A DNA stretch of 64,000 bases from Caulobacter vibrioides (GCF_002310375.3 NZ_CP023315.3:372001-436000), one strand, 5' to 3'; positions 1 through 9,793 are shown, counted from the stretch's first letter. The notes: generated by a model not told the origin, from the letters alone. Translations and numbers: made by a program.

Positions 1-115
1 GGAAGTTCAGATAGGCCAGGACATTGTCGCCATAGGCCCGCACCGTACGCGGCGAGGCCCTACGCTCCAGCGTCAGATGATCCAGCCAGGCGGCGTAGGC
101 CTGGCGGGCGCTCAC
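1..115 (-). CDS. xerC: Tyrosine recombinase XerC, N-terminal fragment (runs off the window)
   Basis: Only the first 38 codons are present. They start at a GTG (115-113) that overlaps the stop of the DUF484 gene in a GTGA arrangement. The visible peptide begins VSARQAYAAWLDHL and contains RRASPRTVRAYGDNV, the usual N-terminal core-binding segment of XerC/XerD recombinases, which resolve chromosome dimers at dif sites near the terminus during division. A DUF484 gene directly upstream of xerC is a common proteobacterial arrangement and supports XerC over XerD. The catalytic domain lies outside the window. Confidence 0.8.
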   Translation of the reverse strand, partial: MSARQAYAAWLDHLTLERRASPRTVRAYGDNVLAYLNF

Positions 116-792
116 AGGACAGGCCAGCGTTCGGCCGTGCGCTCCACCACGCGGGCCAGGAAATTCACCAGTTCGGTCCCCATGTCTGGCGTGAAGCCCT
201 CGGGGTCGGTCGAGCCGAAGGCGATCAGCGCTTCGCGACGGGGCTCCCAGATCGCCATGCGGACGATGGCCATGCTGCGAATCGTCTCGGCCTTGTCGTC
301 GAACAGCGGCAGGGCCGGGGCGAAGAAGCCCATGCGTGCGATCGGCGCATCGCCCAGCAGCATGTCGACCTGGCTTTCGGCCAGGGCGCGCCAGCCCGCC
401 GGCACCCGGCTCGGGCCCTCGAGCGCGATCACCCCCGCGGCGTGTCCGAAGCGCAGCTGGGCCATTTCGTCGACGCGGCGGGCGAGGTCGGAGTGGTTGC
501 GGGCGTCGAGCATGTCGATCACCGCAGCGTGCGTCTGGGCCTGGGCGGAATAGTTAGCGCGGGCGTTGGCCTCGATGGCCTGCCGGACGCTGGCCTCGCG
601 ACGGTGCGCGGCGGCGGCCCGGGCCAGGGCCTTAGGGCCAAAGTCGATGACGTTCGCCGCGTCGACCCGCAGGCCCAGCTCGCCCAGCAGGTTCTCGTCC
701 TCGCGCAGGAACTCCGGTTCGGTGCGGAGGAAGTCACGCACGCTCTCGGCATCGACGACCGTCGTTCTGGTCGCTCGCGTTGCGTCGCTCAT
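112..792 (-). CDS. DUF484 family protein
   Basis: A 226-residue cytoplasmic protein of the DUF484 family, which has a GAF-like fold and no settled biochemical role. The N-terminal half contains the family-typical segment DFLRTEPEFLREDENLLGEL (about residues 20-39), followed by an alanine-rich helical stretch and a C-terminal GAF-like part. The start ATG at 792 is preceded by a good ribosome site (GGGGACGAG). It is translationally coupled to xerC by a 4-bp overlap, so an accessory role in the same operon is likely but unproven. A GANTC site (812-816) lies 19 nt upstream of the start. Confidence 0.8.
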   Translation of the reverse strand: MSDATRATRTTVVDAESVRDFLRTEPEFLREDENLLGELGLRVDAANVIDFGPKALARAAAAHRREASVRQAIEANARANYSAQAQTHAAVIDMLDARNHSDLARRVDEMAQLRFGHAAGVIALEGPSRVPAGWRALAESQVDMLLGDAPIARMGFFAPALPLFDDKAETIRSMAIVRMAIWEPRREALIAFGSTDPEGFTPDMGTELVNFLARVVERTAERWPVL

Positions 793-917
793 CTCGTCCC
801 CACCCGCTTCAGACTCAAGGCGACCAGATGAAGCGCCAAGACGGTTAACACCGGCTTGATGCCGTCGGCGCCCGACGCTCTCGACCTGGGGACGGTTTCG
901 CGGCAGAAGCTCACGCC

Positions 918-3077
918 ATGCCGCGCATTGCTTCCGTCCTGCTGCCGATGCCGTTGCCGGAGGCCTTCGACTACGCCGAGCCGGAAGGCCTTGGGCTGGC
1001 TGTTGGCGACCATGTGACCGTGCCCCTGGGGCCGCGCGTCATCCGGGGCGTGGTGACCGCCCTGCGCGATGGAACCGGCGGCAATCGGCCGCTGAAACCG
1101 GTGCTGGAGCGGGTCGACGATCCGCCGCTGCCGCCCGGGGCGCTGGCCTTCGTGGAGTGGGCGGCGCGCTACTCGGTCGATGTTCCCGGCTGGCCGCTGG
1201 CCATGGCCTTGCGGGGCCTGCGCCATCCGCCGCCCAAGCCCGACAAGGTGCTGGCGCTCACCGGCGCTCAGCCCGGGCGCGTGACGCCGGCGCGCCTCAA
1301 GGTCATGGCCGCCGCCGAAGGGACAAAGCTCTCGGGCGTAGCCCTGGCCTCTGTGGCCGGCGTCTCGGCGGGCGTGGTCAAGGGGCTGGTCGACGAGGGC
1401 GTGCTGGCCGTCGAGTTCGTGGAGCCCGAGCGCGGATTGGCGCAGCCTGACCTGTCGCTGCCGGCCCGCGCGCTCAATCCGGGCCAGGCCGCCTGCGTCG
1501 AGGTGCTGAAGGACATGCTGGACAGCGGCGGCTTCCAGGCCGCGTTGCTCGACGGTGTGACCGGCTCGGGCAAGACCGAGGTTTATCTGGAAGCCGTGGC
1601 CGAGGCGCTGAAGGATCCCGACGCGCAGGTGCTGGTCCTGTTGCCCGAGATCGCCCTGACCCAGGCGGTGATGGCGCGTTTCGAGCAACGATTCGGCGCG
1701 GTCCCGGCCGAGTGGCACTCAGGCGTGTCGCCGCCGCGCCGCAGGCAGGTCTGGGAAGCGGTCGCGGGCGGGAACGCGCGGATCGTGGTCGGCGCCCGCT
1801 CGGCGCTGTTCCTGCCGTTCCGCAAGCTGAGGCTGATCGTCGTCGACGAAGAGCACGACGGCTCCTTCAAGCAGGAAGAGGGCTTCATCTACCAGGCCCG
1901 CGACCTGGCCGTGGCCCGCGCCAAGATCGAGGGCGCAAGCGTGCTGCTGGCCTCGGCGACGCCGTCGCTGGAGAGCCTCTACAACGCCCAGACCGGGCGC
2001 TACCGCTGGCTGCGGCTGTCGGCGCGACACGGTGCGGCGCAACTGCCCGACATCGGCCTGATCGACATGCGCCAGACGCCGCCGGAGCCGGGGCGCTGGC
2101 TGTCGCCGCCGCTGATCAAGGCCATGGCCGTGACGCTGCAGCGCGGCGAGCAGGCCATGCTGTTCCTGAACCGGCGGGGCTACGCACCGCTTGTCCTGTG
2201 CAAGGCCTGCGGCGAGAAGATGAAGTCGCCCGACACCGACAGCTGGCTGGTCGAGCATCGCTATACCGGGCGGCTGGTCTGCCACCTGACGGGCTTTTCG
2301 ATGAAGAAGCCCGAGGCCTGCCCACACTGCGGGGCCAAGGACTCGCTGGTCTCGATCGGCCCCGGGGTGGAGCGCGTCGAGGAAGAGGCGCGGCACATCT
2401 TCCCCGACGCCCGCGTGGCGGTGTTCTCGTCCGATACGGTGATGGACGCCGAGGGCGCCAAGGCCCTGGTGTCCAGCATGGCGGCCGGCGAGATCGACAT
2501 CCTGGTGGCGACCCAGGCCGCCGCCAAGGGTCACAACTTCCCCAACCTGACCCTGGTGGGGGTGGTCGACGCCGACCTCTCGCTGCGCGGCGGTGACCTG
2601 CGGGCCGGCGAGCGGACGTTCCAGCTTCTGGCCCAGGCGGCCGGACGGGCGGGGCGGCACGAAAAGCCCGGGCGCGCGCTGCTGCAGACCTACGCGCCCG
2701 ATCACGCGGTGATGCGGGCGCTGGCGGCGCAGGACCGCGACGCCTTCGTCGAGGCCGAGATGGCGATGCGAGAGGACGCGGGCCTGCCGCCGTTCGGCCG
2801 ACTGGCGGCGGTGATCGCCTCGGGACCGGACGGCGCGGCGCTGGACGCCTATGTCGAGGCGCTGGCGGCGGTCATTCCCAACGCCGAGGGGGTCGAGGTG
2901 TTCGGCCCCGCCGATGCGCCGCTCGCTCTGGTGCGGGGGCGTCGCCGCAAGCGGTTCCTGGTCAGGGCCGAGCGCAATGTCGACCTCCAGGGCTTCATGG
3001 CCGCCTGGCGGGCGCGGGCCAAGGTTCCGAACTCGGTCCGGGTGGTGATCGACGTGGATCCATACTCGTTTCTCTGA
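918..3077 (+). CDS. priA: Primosomal protein N' (replication restart helicase PriA)
   Basis: A 719-residue superfamily 2 DNA helicase that reloads the replicative helicase at stalled forks. The N-terminal DNA-binding domain occupies about residues 1-100. The Walker A motif is GVTGSGKTEVY (near 215-225) and the Walker B motif is VDEEHDGSFKQEE (near 312). The helicase C motifs include ATQAAAKGHNFP and QAAGRAGRHE. The zinc-binding insert keeps Cys428, Cys431, Cys455, Cys468 and Cys471. Positions expected to be Cys are Ser437, Thr440 and Thr458, so one of the two zinc sites normal for PriA appears lost. Length is normal. It ends just before a bidirectional terminator. Confidence 0.96.
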   Translation: MPRIASVLLPMPLPEAFDYAEPEGLGLAVGDHVTVPLGPRVIRGVVTALRDGTGGNRPLKPVLERVDDPPLPPGALAFVEWAARYSVDVPGWPLAMALRGLRHPPPKPDKVLALTGAQPGRVTPARLKVMAAAEGTKLSGVALASVAGVSAGVVKGLVDEGVLAVEFVEPERGLAQPDLSLPARALNPGQAACVEVLKDMLDSGGFQAALLDGVTGSGKTEVYLEAVAEALKDPDAQVLVLLPEIALTQAVMARFEQRFGAVPAEWHSGVSPPRRRQVWEAVAGGNARIVVGARSALFLPFRKLRLIVVDEEHDGSFKQEEGFIYQARDLAVARAKIEGASVLLASATPSLESLYNAQTGRYRWLRLSARHGAAQLPDIGLIDMRQTPPEPGRWLSPPLIKAMAVTLQRGEQAMLFLNRRGYAPLVLCKACGEKMKSPDTDSWLVEHRYTGRLVCHLTGFSMKKPEACPHCGAKDSLVSIGPGVERVEEEARHIFPDARVAVFSSDTVMDAEGAKALVSSMAAGEIDILVATQAAAKGHNFPNLTLVGVVDADLSLRGGDLRAGERTFQLLAQAAGRAGRHEKPGRALLQTYAPDHAVMRALAAQDRDAFVEAEMAMREDAGLPPFGRLAAVIASGPDGAALDAYVEALAAVIPNAEGVEVFGPADAPLALVRGRRRKRFLVRAERNVDLQGFMAAWRARAKVPNSVRVVIDVDPYSFL

Positions 3078-3106
3078 GCGCGTCCGTCATGGTGCGCCAC
3101 AAAGCA

Positions 3107-3142
3107 AAACCCCCGGGGCTCGGCGCCCCGGGGGTTTCTCAT
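3107..3142. terminator. Bidirectional rho-independent terminator between priA and the TerC gene
   Basis: A perfect 13-bp stem (3107-3119 paired with 3125-3137) has a 5-nt loop. It is followed by TTTCTCATTTT on the plus strand and TTTTGCTTT on the minus strand. It sits between two convergent genes and can serve both. Confidence 0.9.
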
Positions 3143-3183
3143 TTTATCGCCCTCTGCCGAGGACTTCAGAAGTTGGGTCGCGG

Positions 3184-3972
3184 CTATGACGACTTCTTGG
3201 CGTCGCGTTTGCGCGCCAGCATGTTCAAGCCCTCGACCCCGGCCGAGAAGGCCATGGCCGTGTAGATGTAGCCCTTCGGCACATGGGCGCCGAAGCCTTC
3301 GGCGATCAGCACGGTGCCGATCATCAGCAGGAAGCCCAGGGCCAGCATGACGATGGTCGGGTTGTTGTTGATGAAGTTGGCCAGCGGGTCGGCGGCCAGC
3401 AGCATCACGGTCACGGCGACCAGCACGGCGACGACCATGATCGGCAGGTGATCGGTCATGCCCACGGCGGTCAGGATCGAGTCGATCGAGAACACCAGGT
3501 CCAGCAGGATGATCTGGAAGATCGCCGAGCCGACATTGTTGATGACGACGGTGGCCTTGTCCTTCTCGAGCACGTCGTCGCTCTTGCCGGGATCCACCGC
3601 GTGGTGAATTTCCTTGGTGGCCTTCCAGATCAGGAAGACGCCACCGGCGATCAGGATCAGATCGCGCCAAGAGAAGGCCGTTTCAAAGCCCGGTTCGCCA
3701 TGCGACCCGACCGGTCCGCTGATCCCAAGGTCAAAGACAGGCGCGGTGAGGCCGACGATGAAGGCGATGGTCGACAGCAGCACCAGGCGCATGATCAGCG
3801 CCAGCGAGATGCCGATGCGACGGACCCTCTGCCGGTGCTCCTCAGGGAGCTTGTTCGACAGGATCGAGATGAAGATCAGGTTGTCGATGCCTAGCACCAC
3901 CTCCATCACGACCAGCGTAACAAGAGCGGCCCAGGCGGCTGGGTCGACGGCAAGGCTAAGGATTTCGTTCAT
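3184..3972 (-). CDS. TerC family integral membrane protein
   Basis: A 262-residue membrane protein of the TerC/YoaE family. Members are linked to metal-ion (notably manganese) export and tellurium resistance. The family signature [20 protein letters not shown] lies near residues 29-48. About seven hydrophobic segments follow, with acidic residues inside several of them (VFSIDSI; GIDNLIF), as expected for metal handling. I chose the ATG at 3972 because GGGGA lies 4-9 nt upstream; longer in-frame starts have no ribosome site. Substrate is not predictable from sequence alone. Confidence 0.88.
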   Translation of the reverse strand: MNEILSLAVDPAAWAALVTLVVMEVVLGIDNLIFISILSNKLPEEHRQRVRRIGISLALIMRLVLLSTIAFIVGLTAPVFDLGISGPVGSHGEPGFETAFSWRDLILIAGGVFLIWKATKEIHHAVDPGKSDDVLEKDKATVVINNVGSAIFQIILLDLVFSIDSILTAVGMTDHLPIMVVAVLVAVTVMLLAADPLANFINNNPTIVMLALGFLLMIGTVLIAEGFGAHVPKGYIYTAMAFSAGVEGLNMLARKRDAKKSS

Positions 3973-4096
3973 GGGTCCCCAATAGGGTTCTGGCGCCGCG
4001 CCTCCCCGCACGGAACCGTGATGGCGACCAAATGGGGGACGAACGCCCTGCTTGTCGAGACCTCGCGGATCGAAAAGCGACGCCGGAGGACGATTT

Positions 4097-5191
4097 ATGC
4101 CCGACGCAGCCCACGTAAAGCCGCTTACGGCCCTGAGGTTCTTCGCCGCTTTCTGGGTGGTGCTCTATCACTATTGGCCCAACCTCGACGTCGGTTTCAC
4201 CCCGGCGGTGGCGGCCAAGGGCTACCTTGGCGTCGAGGCCTTCTTCGTGCTGTCGGGCTTCATTCTTTGCCATGTTTATCTCGCCGGCTTCGGCGAGGGA
4301 CGCTTCCGATACGGCGACTTCCTGTGGAACCGGCTGGCGCGGGTCTATCCGCTGCACTTGGCGACGCTGGTCGGCGTAGGGGGCATGGCGCTCGCCGGAA
4401 CCCTCGCGGGGCTCGCGGTCGATGCGAACATCCTCTCGTGGCCGTCGCTGCCGGCGAACCTCTTGCTGGTCCATGCCTGGGGCTTGGCGCCGGTCGCGGG
4501 CTGGAATCACGCTTCCTGGTCGATCTCAGCCGAGTGGTTCGCCTATCTGACCTTCCCAGCCTTCGCTTTCCTGGCGTGGCGTTTGCGGGAGCGGCCGCTG
4601 ACCGCGGTGATGGCCGCCTTGGCGCTGATCGCCGTGGTGTATCCGGTGTTCGAAGCGCTGGCGGGGTTCTCCCTGACCGAGGCGACGATCCGCTGGGGCG
4701 CGCTGCGCATCGTGCCCTGCTTCGCCTACGGCTGCGCCTTGCACGCACTGTGGCGGTCGGGGCGCTTTCCGTCCCGACTCGCCGCGCCCGGCGCAGCTGT
4801 CCTGACGCTCGCGATTCTCGCCGCCATCGCGTTCGGCGCCCCGGATTTGAGCATCGTCATGCTTCTGGGCGGGCTGATCTTCATGCTCGCCAGTCTCGCC
4901 TCGGCCGGCTCGCGCTTCGCCAGTCAGAAGGTTTTCGTCTATCTCGGCGAGATCAGCTACTCGACCTATATGATCTGCATTCCCTGGAAGATCCTGGCGA
5001 TCAACGCCACCACGAAAATTCTCAATATCGATAGCGACAAGTTGTCGCTGCTGATCTGGATTTTGATTGTAGCGGCGCTTGTCCCGCTATCGGCGATTTC
5101 CTACCACGTCATTGAGAATCCGTGCCGTGAGCGCATGAAATCTTGGGCTTCAACGTGGCGAGCGCGTCGACTGGCGGCGGCGGGCGCCTGA
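4097..5191 (+). CDS. Acyltransferase 3 family membrane protein (OafA/YrhL-like)
   Basis: A 364-residue polytopic protein of the acyltransferase 3 family, which moves acyl (often acetyl) groups onto cell-surface sugars. The N-terminal segment [19 protein letters not shown] and the following [20 protein letters not shown] are classic family motifs; the His in the first is thought to be catalytic. About ten membrane segments follow, with none of the extra C-terminal SGNH domain. The ATG at 4097 has GGAGGA 6 nt upstream. It is transcribed away from the TerC gene. The acceptor (LPS, polysaccharide or other) is unknown. Confidence 0.87.
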   Translation: MPDAAHVKPLTALRFFAAFWVVLYHYWPNLDVGFTPAVAAKGYLGVEAFFVLSGFILCHVYLAGFGEGRFRYGDFLWNRLARVYPLHLATLVGVGGMALAGTLAGLAVDANILSWPSLPANLLLVHAWGLAPVAGWNHASWSISAEWFAYLTFPAFAFLAWRLRERPLTAVMAALALIAVVYPVFEALAGFSLTEATIRWGALRIVPCFAYGCALHALWRSGRFPSRLAAPGAAVLTLAILAAIAFGAPDLSIVMLLGGLIFMLASLASAGSRFASQKVFVYLGEISYSTYMICIPWKILAINATTKILNIDSDKLSLLIWILIVAALVPLSAISYHVIENPCRERMKSWASTWRARRLAAAGA

Positions 5192-5260
5192 TAAATACTC
5201 TTTTCACCAATCGCCGGTAGGGTTATCCCTTCACCCAGTGACGCGGGGAGTACCCACAGC

Positions 5261-5968
5261 ATGACGAAACGGACGAGGACCCTCCTGGGTTCCCTGGCCG
5301 CTGCCGCCATGATCAGCCTCGTGCCGATGTCCGGCGCGAACGCTGACGGCTACTGGCAGTGCGTCCCGTTTGCGCGTCTGATGTCGGGTATCCAGATCTT
5401 CGGCGACGCCCGCACTTGGTGGAGCCAGGCGGCCGGCAAGTACGACACGGGCTCGGCCCCGAAGATCGGCTCGGTTTTGTCCTTCAAGCCCACGGCCCGC
5501 ATGAACCTTGGCCACGTGGCGTTCGTCAGCCAGGTTCTGACCGACCGGGTCATCCAGGTCACCCACGCCAACTGGTCGGTCATCGAAGGTGATCGCGGCC
5601 AGATCGAACAGGACGTCACCGTCGTCGACGTCTCGCCCAACGGCGACTGGACGCAGGTCAAGGTCTGGTACGACCCGATCCGCGATCTGGGAACCACGGT
5701 CTACCCGACCAACGGTTTCATCTATCAGGACGCCCAGGCGATGAAGATCGCCATGGCCACCAGCAAGATCGCCATGGCTCAGAACGCCGTGGTCTCGGCC
5801 GCCAAGTCCGCCGCCAACCAGGTGGCCGCCTCGGTCCGCGCCTCGCCGCTGGACATCATCACCCAGGCCGCCGACTCGACCGACCGCATCGCGGCCCTGA
5901 TCGAGGCCGCCACCGGCGGTGGTTCGCCCCCCAGCGACACCAGCAACAAGCCGAACGCCCCGCGCTAA
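5261..5968 (+). CDS. Exported CHAP-domain protein, putative peptidoglycan amidase/endopeptidase
   Basis: A 235-residue protein with a cleavable signal peptide (about residues 1-28, ending SGANA). A CHAP-type cysteine peptidase domain follows directly. The proposed catalytic residues are Cys34 (WQCVPFAR), His85 (NLGHVAFV) and Asn104 (HANWS). The second half (from about 165) is an alanine-rich helical region ending in a disordered Ser/Pro/Asn tail. CHAP domains cut amide bonds in peptidoglycan, so a role in wall turnover is inferred. A GGGGAG ribosome site precedes the start. The gene stands alone. Confidence 0.82.
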   Translation: MTKRTRTLLGSLAAAAMISLVPMSGANADGYWQCVPFARLMSGIQIFGDARTWWSQAAGKYDTGSAPKIGSVLSFKPTARMNLGHVAFVSQVLTDRVIQVTHANWSVIEGDRGQIEQDVTVVDVSPNGDWTQVKVWYDPIRDLGTTVYPTNGFIYQDAQAMKIAMATSKIAMAQNAVVSAAKSAANQVAASVRASPLDIITQAADSTDRIAALIEAATGGGSPPSDTSNKPNAPR

Positions 5969-6141
5969 GGCGGGACGCGTTTCGATCCCTTGTTTGTTTC
6001 GCGCCTCGATTGTGAGCGCGCCCGTCGTTCATCGCCAATTGCGACTTTCTGTCGCGCTTTGAACGGTTGCTTAAGGCTGTCGTGGGACGTTCGGCGTCGT
6101 TCCCGCGTCATTTTGTCCTCCCTGAGCGACCGTTCCGAACG

Positions 6142-7377
6142 ATGCCGTCCGCCGCGCCGTCACGACCGAGCCTCATCCGTAACGTGCATCCTTCGGTGGT
6201 GCGCGAGCTGCTGGACGCGCACGCCCGCTATCTGAAGGGCGTGCCCAAGGGCCGGCGCGCGGTGCTGCAATACGTCAATCTCAACAACTACGAGCTGGAC
6301 GGCGCCGATCTCTCCGAAGCCGACCTGACGGGCGCCTTGCTGAACGGCGCGTCGCTGCGCGGTGCAAAGCTTAGTCGCGCGACGCTCTTCGGGACCGACC
6401 TTCGGGATTGCGATCTTCGCGACGCTGACCTGTCCCGGTGCGACATGCGCGGGGCGTGCCTGCGCGGCGCCAACCTCGGCGGCGCCAACCTTTCCAACTG
6501 CGACCTGCGCGAGGGCGTCACCGCCGTGCAGGATGAAGAGAAGGGTCTTCGGATCCTGGAGCACTCGAAACGACCGGGCGAGTTGGACTACGCCATGCTG
6601 CAGGGCGCCAACCTGAACGGCGCCCAGATGTCCTGCGCATTCGCCCGCCAGGCCGATTTCACGGACGCCGACCTTTCCAACGTCACCCTGCAAGGAGCCA
6701 GGCTGAACAACGCCGTGATGGACGGGGCCAATCTTTCGGGCGCCATCCTGCATAATGCGGACCTGTCCAGGGTGTCGCTTCGGCGAGCCGTACTGGCCGG
6801 CGCGGACCTGAGCGGCGCCGATCTGACGGGCGCGGACCTGACCGAGGTCCTTCGCGCCCCACCGCCGATCATCTATGTCGACGATCTGCCTCTGAACGAG
6901 GTGCTGGAGGCGCACGAGCTGTTCTGTACCTCGGAAGGCCGCGAGGGCAAGGTCGCGCGCGTCGCCGAAGTCGACTTCCGTCCCCTCCGCCGCTTGAAGA
7001 ACCGCCGTCTCAGCGGTCTGTCGGCGCCCAACGCGGTGTTCTTCGGCATGGATCTGGAGGGCGCGCAACTGCAGGGCGCCAATCTGGCCGGGGCCGATCT
7101 TCGCGGGGTCAAGCTGCGCGGGGCCGACCTGCGCGGCGCGCGTCTTGTGGGCGCTCAGCTGTGTCGGGCCGACCTCTCGGACGCCAAGCTGGGCCCGCTG
7201 AGGATCGCGGAGGATCGGGTGATCCGCACCGACCTCACCCGCGCCGCGCTGCGGGGCGCCAACCTGCGCGGCGCCAGCGCGCCTCGGGCCCGGTTCATCG
7301 AAGCCGATCTTTCCGGCGCGCGTCTGGACGGGGCCGACCTTAGCGGGGCCGAGATGCCGGTCGGCGCGGCCGTTTAG
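6142..7377 (+). CDS. Pentapeptide-repeat protein
   Basis: A 411-residue protein with many A(D/N)LXX pentapeptides, expected to form right-handed quadrilateral beta-helices. There are two blocks, about residues 50-240 and 310-405. They are separated by a non-repeat segment (about 240-305) that includes APPPIIYVDDLPLNEVLEAH and LEAHELFCTSEGREGKVAR. The first block is itself interrupted near VTAVQDEEKGLRILEHSKRP. No signal peptide or membrane segment is seen, so it is probably cytoplasmic. Some family members mimic DNA and protect gyrase, but nothing here assigns that role. I chose the ATG at 6142 over an upstream TTG at 6067. Confidence 0.85.
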   Translation: MPSAAPSRPSLIRNVHPSVVRELLDAHARYLKGVPKGRRAVLQYVNLNNYELDGADLSEADLTGALLNGASLRGAKLSRATLFGTDLRDCDLRDADLSRCDMRGACLRGANLGGANLSNCDLREGVTAVQDEEKGLRILEHSKRPGELDYAMLQGANLNGAQMSCAFARQADFTDADLSNVTLQGARLNNAVMDGANLSGAILHNADLSRVSLRRAVLAGADLSGADLTGADLTEVLRAPPPIIYVDDLPLNEVLEAHELFCTSEGREGKVARVAEVDFRPLRRLKNRRLSGLSAPNAVFFGMDLEGAQLQGANLAGADLRGVKLRGADLRGARLVGAQLCRADLSDAKLGPLRIAEDRVIRTDLTRAALRGANLRGASAPRARFIEADLSGARLDGADLSGAEMPVGAAV

Positions 7378-7482
7378 AACCGTCTGTCGGCGGAGCGCGT
7401 CTCAACTTTTAATTTCATCGTCACATCCGCGTCGGCGGCGGTCGCGTATACACGGGTTATCCATCAAGGAGTCCGGCAGATC

Positions 7483-8247
7483 ATGACACCTCTTCGCACG
7501 CAGGCCGCACTTAGCCTCTCGGCCCTGGGCGCCTTGGCGATCGCGACCTCGGCCGCCGCTCAGTCGCGGGCGCCGGATCGCGCGGTGGTCGGGATCGCCG
7601 CAGTCTATGCCCCCGCCTATCAGGGCGCGGACGACTATCGTCTGATGCCCTTCCCGGTGATCGACGTCACCTACGGTCGGTTCTTCGCCAGCGGTCGCAA
7701 GGGCCTGGGTTACACCGTGCTGGACGGGCCGCAGGTAAAGGTCAGCGCGGGCGCGACCTATGTGCCGGGCTATCGTCGACGCGACGCCCCGGTGGGCGTC
7801 GGGCGTCTTGATGGTGGCGCGGGGCTGCGGGTGGCGGCTGACATGCGGCTGGGCGAGGTGTTGGCGACCGTCAGCGCGACCAAGGTGGTGTCGGGGGATG
7901 TCGACGGCGCGCTGGTGGATGCGAGCCTGGCCTATCCGATCCGTGTGTCTGACCGTCTCAGCGTGACGCCCAGCGTCTCGGCGACCTGGGCCGACAGCCA
8001 GTACAACCGGGCCTATTTCGGCATCAGCGCCGCCCAGGCCGTCGCCTCCAAGCTTCCGGTCTATCGCCCCGGCGGCGGCGTCAAGGACGTCTCCATGTCG
8101 CTGAGCGCTAACTATCGCTTGAACGACAAGATCAGCGTGGGCGCGACCGCCAGCCTCAGCCGGCTGACCGGCGATGCGCGCAACAGTCCGATCGTCGTCG
8201 ACCCGACCCAGCCGTCGGCGGTGATGTCGATCGCCTATCGGTTCTAG
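7483..8247 (+). CDS. MipA/OmpV family outer-membrane protein
   Basis: A 254-residue protein with a signal peptide (about residues 1-26, ending TSAAA) and a beta-rich body matching the MipA/OmpV family: an early [20 protein letters not shown] motif and a C-terminal YRF ending in an aromatic residue, as in outer-membrane barrels. E. coli MipA scaffolds murein enzymes, but most homologues are uncharacterised. The ribosome site AAGGAG (7466-7471) overlaps a GANTC site at 7469-7473, so CcrM methylation falls directly on the Shine-Dalgarno coding DNA. Confidence 0.88.
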   Translation: MTPLRTQAALSLSALGALAIATSAAAQSRAPDRAVVGIAAVYAPAYQGADDYRLMPFPVIDVTYGRFFASGRKGLGYTVLDGPQVKVSAGATYVPGYRRRDAPVGVGRLDGGAGLRVAADMRLGEVLATVSATKVVSGDVDGALVDASLAYPIRVSDRLSVTPSVSATWADSQYNRAYFGISAAQAVASKLPVYRPGGGVKDVSMSLSANYRLNDKISVGATASLSRLTGDARNSPIVVDPTQPSAVMSIAYRF

Positions 8248-8255
8248 ACAGCGGC

Positions 8256-8286
8256 GCGGATCGGGGGCGTCGACGCCCCAAATCCG
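8256..8286. terminator. Hairpin downstream of the mipA-like gene, possible terminator
   Basis: GCGGAT and ATCCGC enclose the self-complementary GGGGCGTCGACGCCCC just after the stop codon. There is no T-run, so intrinsic termination is uncertain. Confidence 0.4.
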
Positions 8287-8371
8287 CCTGCGACCAAAGC
8301 CTAGTCTCGCACGAAGCCTTGCGGTGGGCGTCAACCTTGGTGTTGATGCAGCCGAACCGTGGGAGTCTTTG

Positions 8372-9793
8372 ATGTCGCGTTTGTCCTGGATCGCCGCCGC
8401 CGGCGCCTTGGCCCTGGCGGGCTTGGGCGGCGCTGCTCACGCCGCCGCGCCGCAGTTCAAGCCGTCGGCCTGCAAGGGCGACTACAAGGACGCCGCGCGG
8501 CAGGTGCGCTGCGGAACCCTGATCGTCGACGAGACGCGCGGCGATCCCAAGAGCCGCCGGATCTCGGTGGCGGTGGCCATCGTCAAGGCCAGCGCGCCCA
8601 AGGCGGGGCAGCCGCCGGTCGTCTATCTGCACGGCGGACCCGGCGGTTCGGCCGTCGGCGGCTTGCCGCGGATGCTCAAGAGCAAGGCGGCGCTTGAGTA
8701 TGTCGCGGTCGATCAGGACTGGATCTTCATCGACCAGCGCGGCGGTGGCCAGTCTGATCCCAACCTCGATTGCCCGGGCGCCAACCTAACCGACGCCGGT
8801 CCGCCCAGCGACAAGGACGCCCAGGCCATCATCGCCTGCATGAAGGCCTTCCAGGCCAAGGGCGTGAACCTGTCGCGCTACAACGCTGTCGAGGTCGCCA
8901 AGGACGTCCAGGACCTGCGCAAACTCTTGAAGCTGCCGCTGATCGACCTCTATGGCGGTTCGTACGGCACGCGCATCGAGGCGGCGATCCAGACCCATGC
9001 GGCCGAGGGCGTGCGCGCGGTGGTGCAAGACTCGCCTTGGCCGCCCGAAGCCGACTGGACCGTCGGCGGCCCGGCGATGGTCTCCAGCTCGATCGATATC
9101 GTCATGGCCAAGTGCGCCCGCGTAGCCGAATGCGCCAAGCGCTATCCGGACCTCAAGGCCAAGCTGGCCGTCGTCGCCGAGCGCTGGCTGGCCGGTCCCC
9201 AGACCATCAACGGCAAGACCTACACGGCCGATGATTTGGGCGGCTGGCTGATGGACGCCAGCTACTTCACCGCCGGCGTGCTGCCGCGCGATCTCTGGAA
9301 GATCATTGAGGGCGACGTCTCGCCGGTGGCCGAGTTCGTCGAGAGCCGCGACTACTACAGCGAGGGCCAGTTCATGACCCATCTGTGTAAGGAGGAAATC
9401 CCGTTCGAGGCCCGCGCCGCCGTGGCCGACGGGACGCAGAAGGATCCGATCGCCCGCCTGATGGTCGCCTCGATGCAGCGCATCCACGATGTCTGCGCGG
9501 CCATCGACTTTGGTCCGATCAACAAGGTCGAGCAGGCGCCGGTCAAGACCGCCATCCCGACCCTGTTCCTGGCCGCCGAGATCGATCCGGGCTGCCCGCC
9601 CGAGCTGACCCGCGCCGCCGCCAAGGGCTATCAGGGCTCGCAGGTGGTGATCGTCACCAACGCCACGCACGGCGTCTCGCGCAGCAGCCCGTGCGTTCGC
9701 AAGATGATCCGCAGCTTCCTCCTGGATCCGACCAAGCCGGTGGACCGCAGCTGCCTGCCGGCGGCGGATACGCCGATGGCGTTCATGTACTGA
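8372..9793 (+). CDS. Exported alpha/beta hydrolase with TAP-like C-terminal domain (S33 peptidase-like)
   Basis: A 473-residue secreted or periplasmic hydrolase. The signal peptide covers about residues 1-24 (ending AAHAA). An oxyanion motif HGGPGGSAVGG and the nucleophile elbow GGSYGTR follow. C-terminal acid and base candidates are Asp in AAEIDPGCPP and His in NATHGVSR. The layout matches proline-iminopeptidase/tripeptidyl-aminopeptidase-like enzymes with a TAP C-terminal domain. Several Cys (CDGC-like spacing near both ends) suggest disulfides. The ATG at 8372 is preceded by GGGAG, which is part of a GANTC site (8363-8367). The substrate is unknown. Confidence 0.88.
   Translation: MSRLSWIAAAGALALAGLGGAAHAAAPQFKPSACKGDYKDAARQVRCGTLIVDETRGDPKSRRISVAVAIVKASAPKAGQPPVVYLHGGPGGSAVGGLPRMLKSKAALEYVAVDQDWIFIDQRGGGQSDPNLDCPGANLTDAGPPSDKDAQAIIACMKAFQAKGVNLSRYNAVEVAKDVQDLRKLLKLPLIDLYGGSYGTRIEAAIQTHAAEGVRAVVQDSPWPPEADWTVGGPAMVSSSIDIVMAKCARVAECAKRYPDLKAKLAVVAERWLAGPQTINGKTYTADDLGGWLMDASYFTAGVLPRDLWKIIEGDVSPVAEFVESRDYYSEGQFMTHLCKEEIPFEARAAVADGTQKDPIARLMVASMQRIHDVCAAIDFGPINKVEQAPVKTAIPTLFLAAEIDPGCPPELTRAAAKGYQGSQVVIVTNATHGVSRSSPCVRKMIRSFLLDPTKPVDRSCLPAADTPMAFMY

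Noticed and set aside
789-1718. Long minus-strand frame opposite priA
   Set aside because: It overlaps clear PriA coding sequence and has no recognisable motifs or ribosome site.
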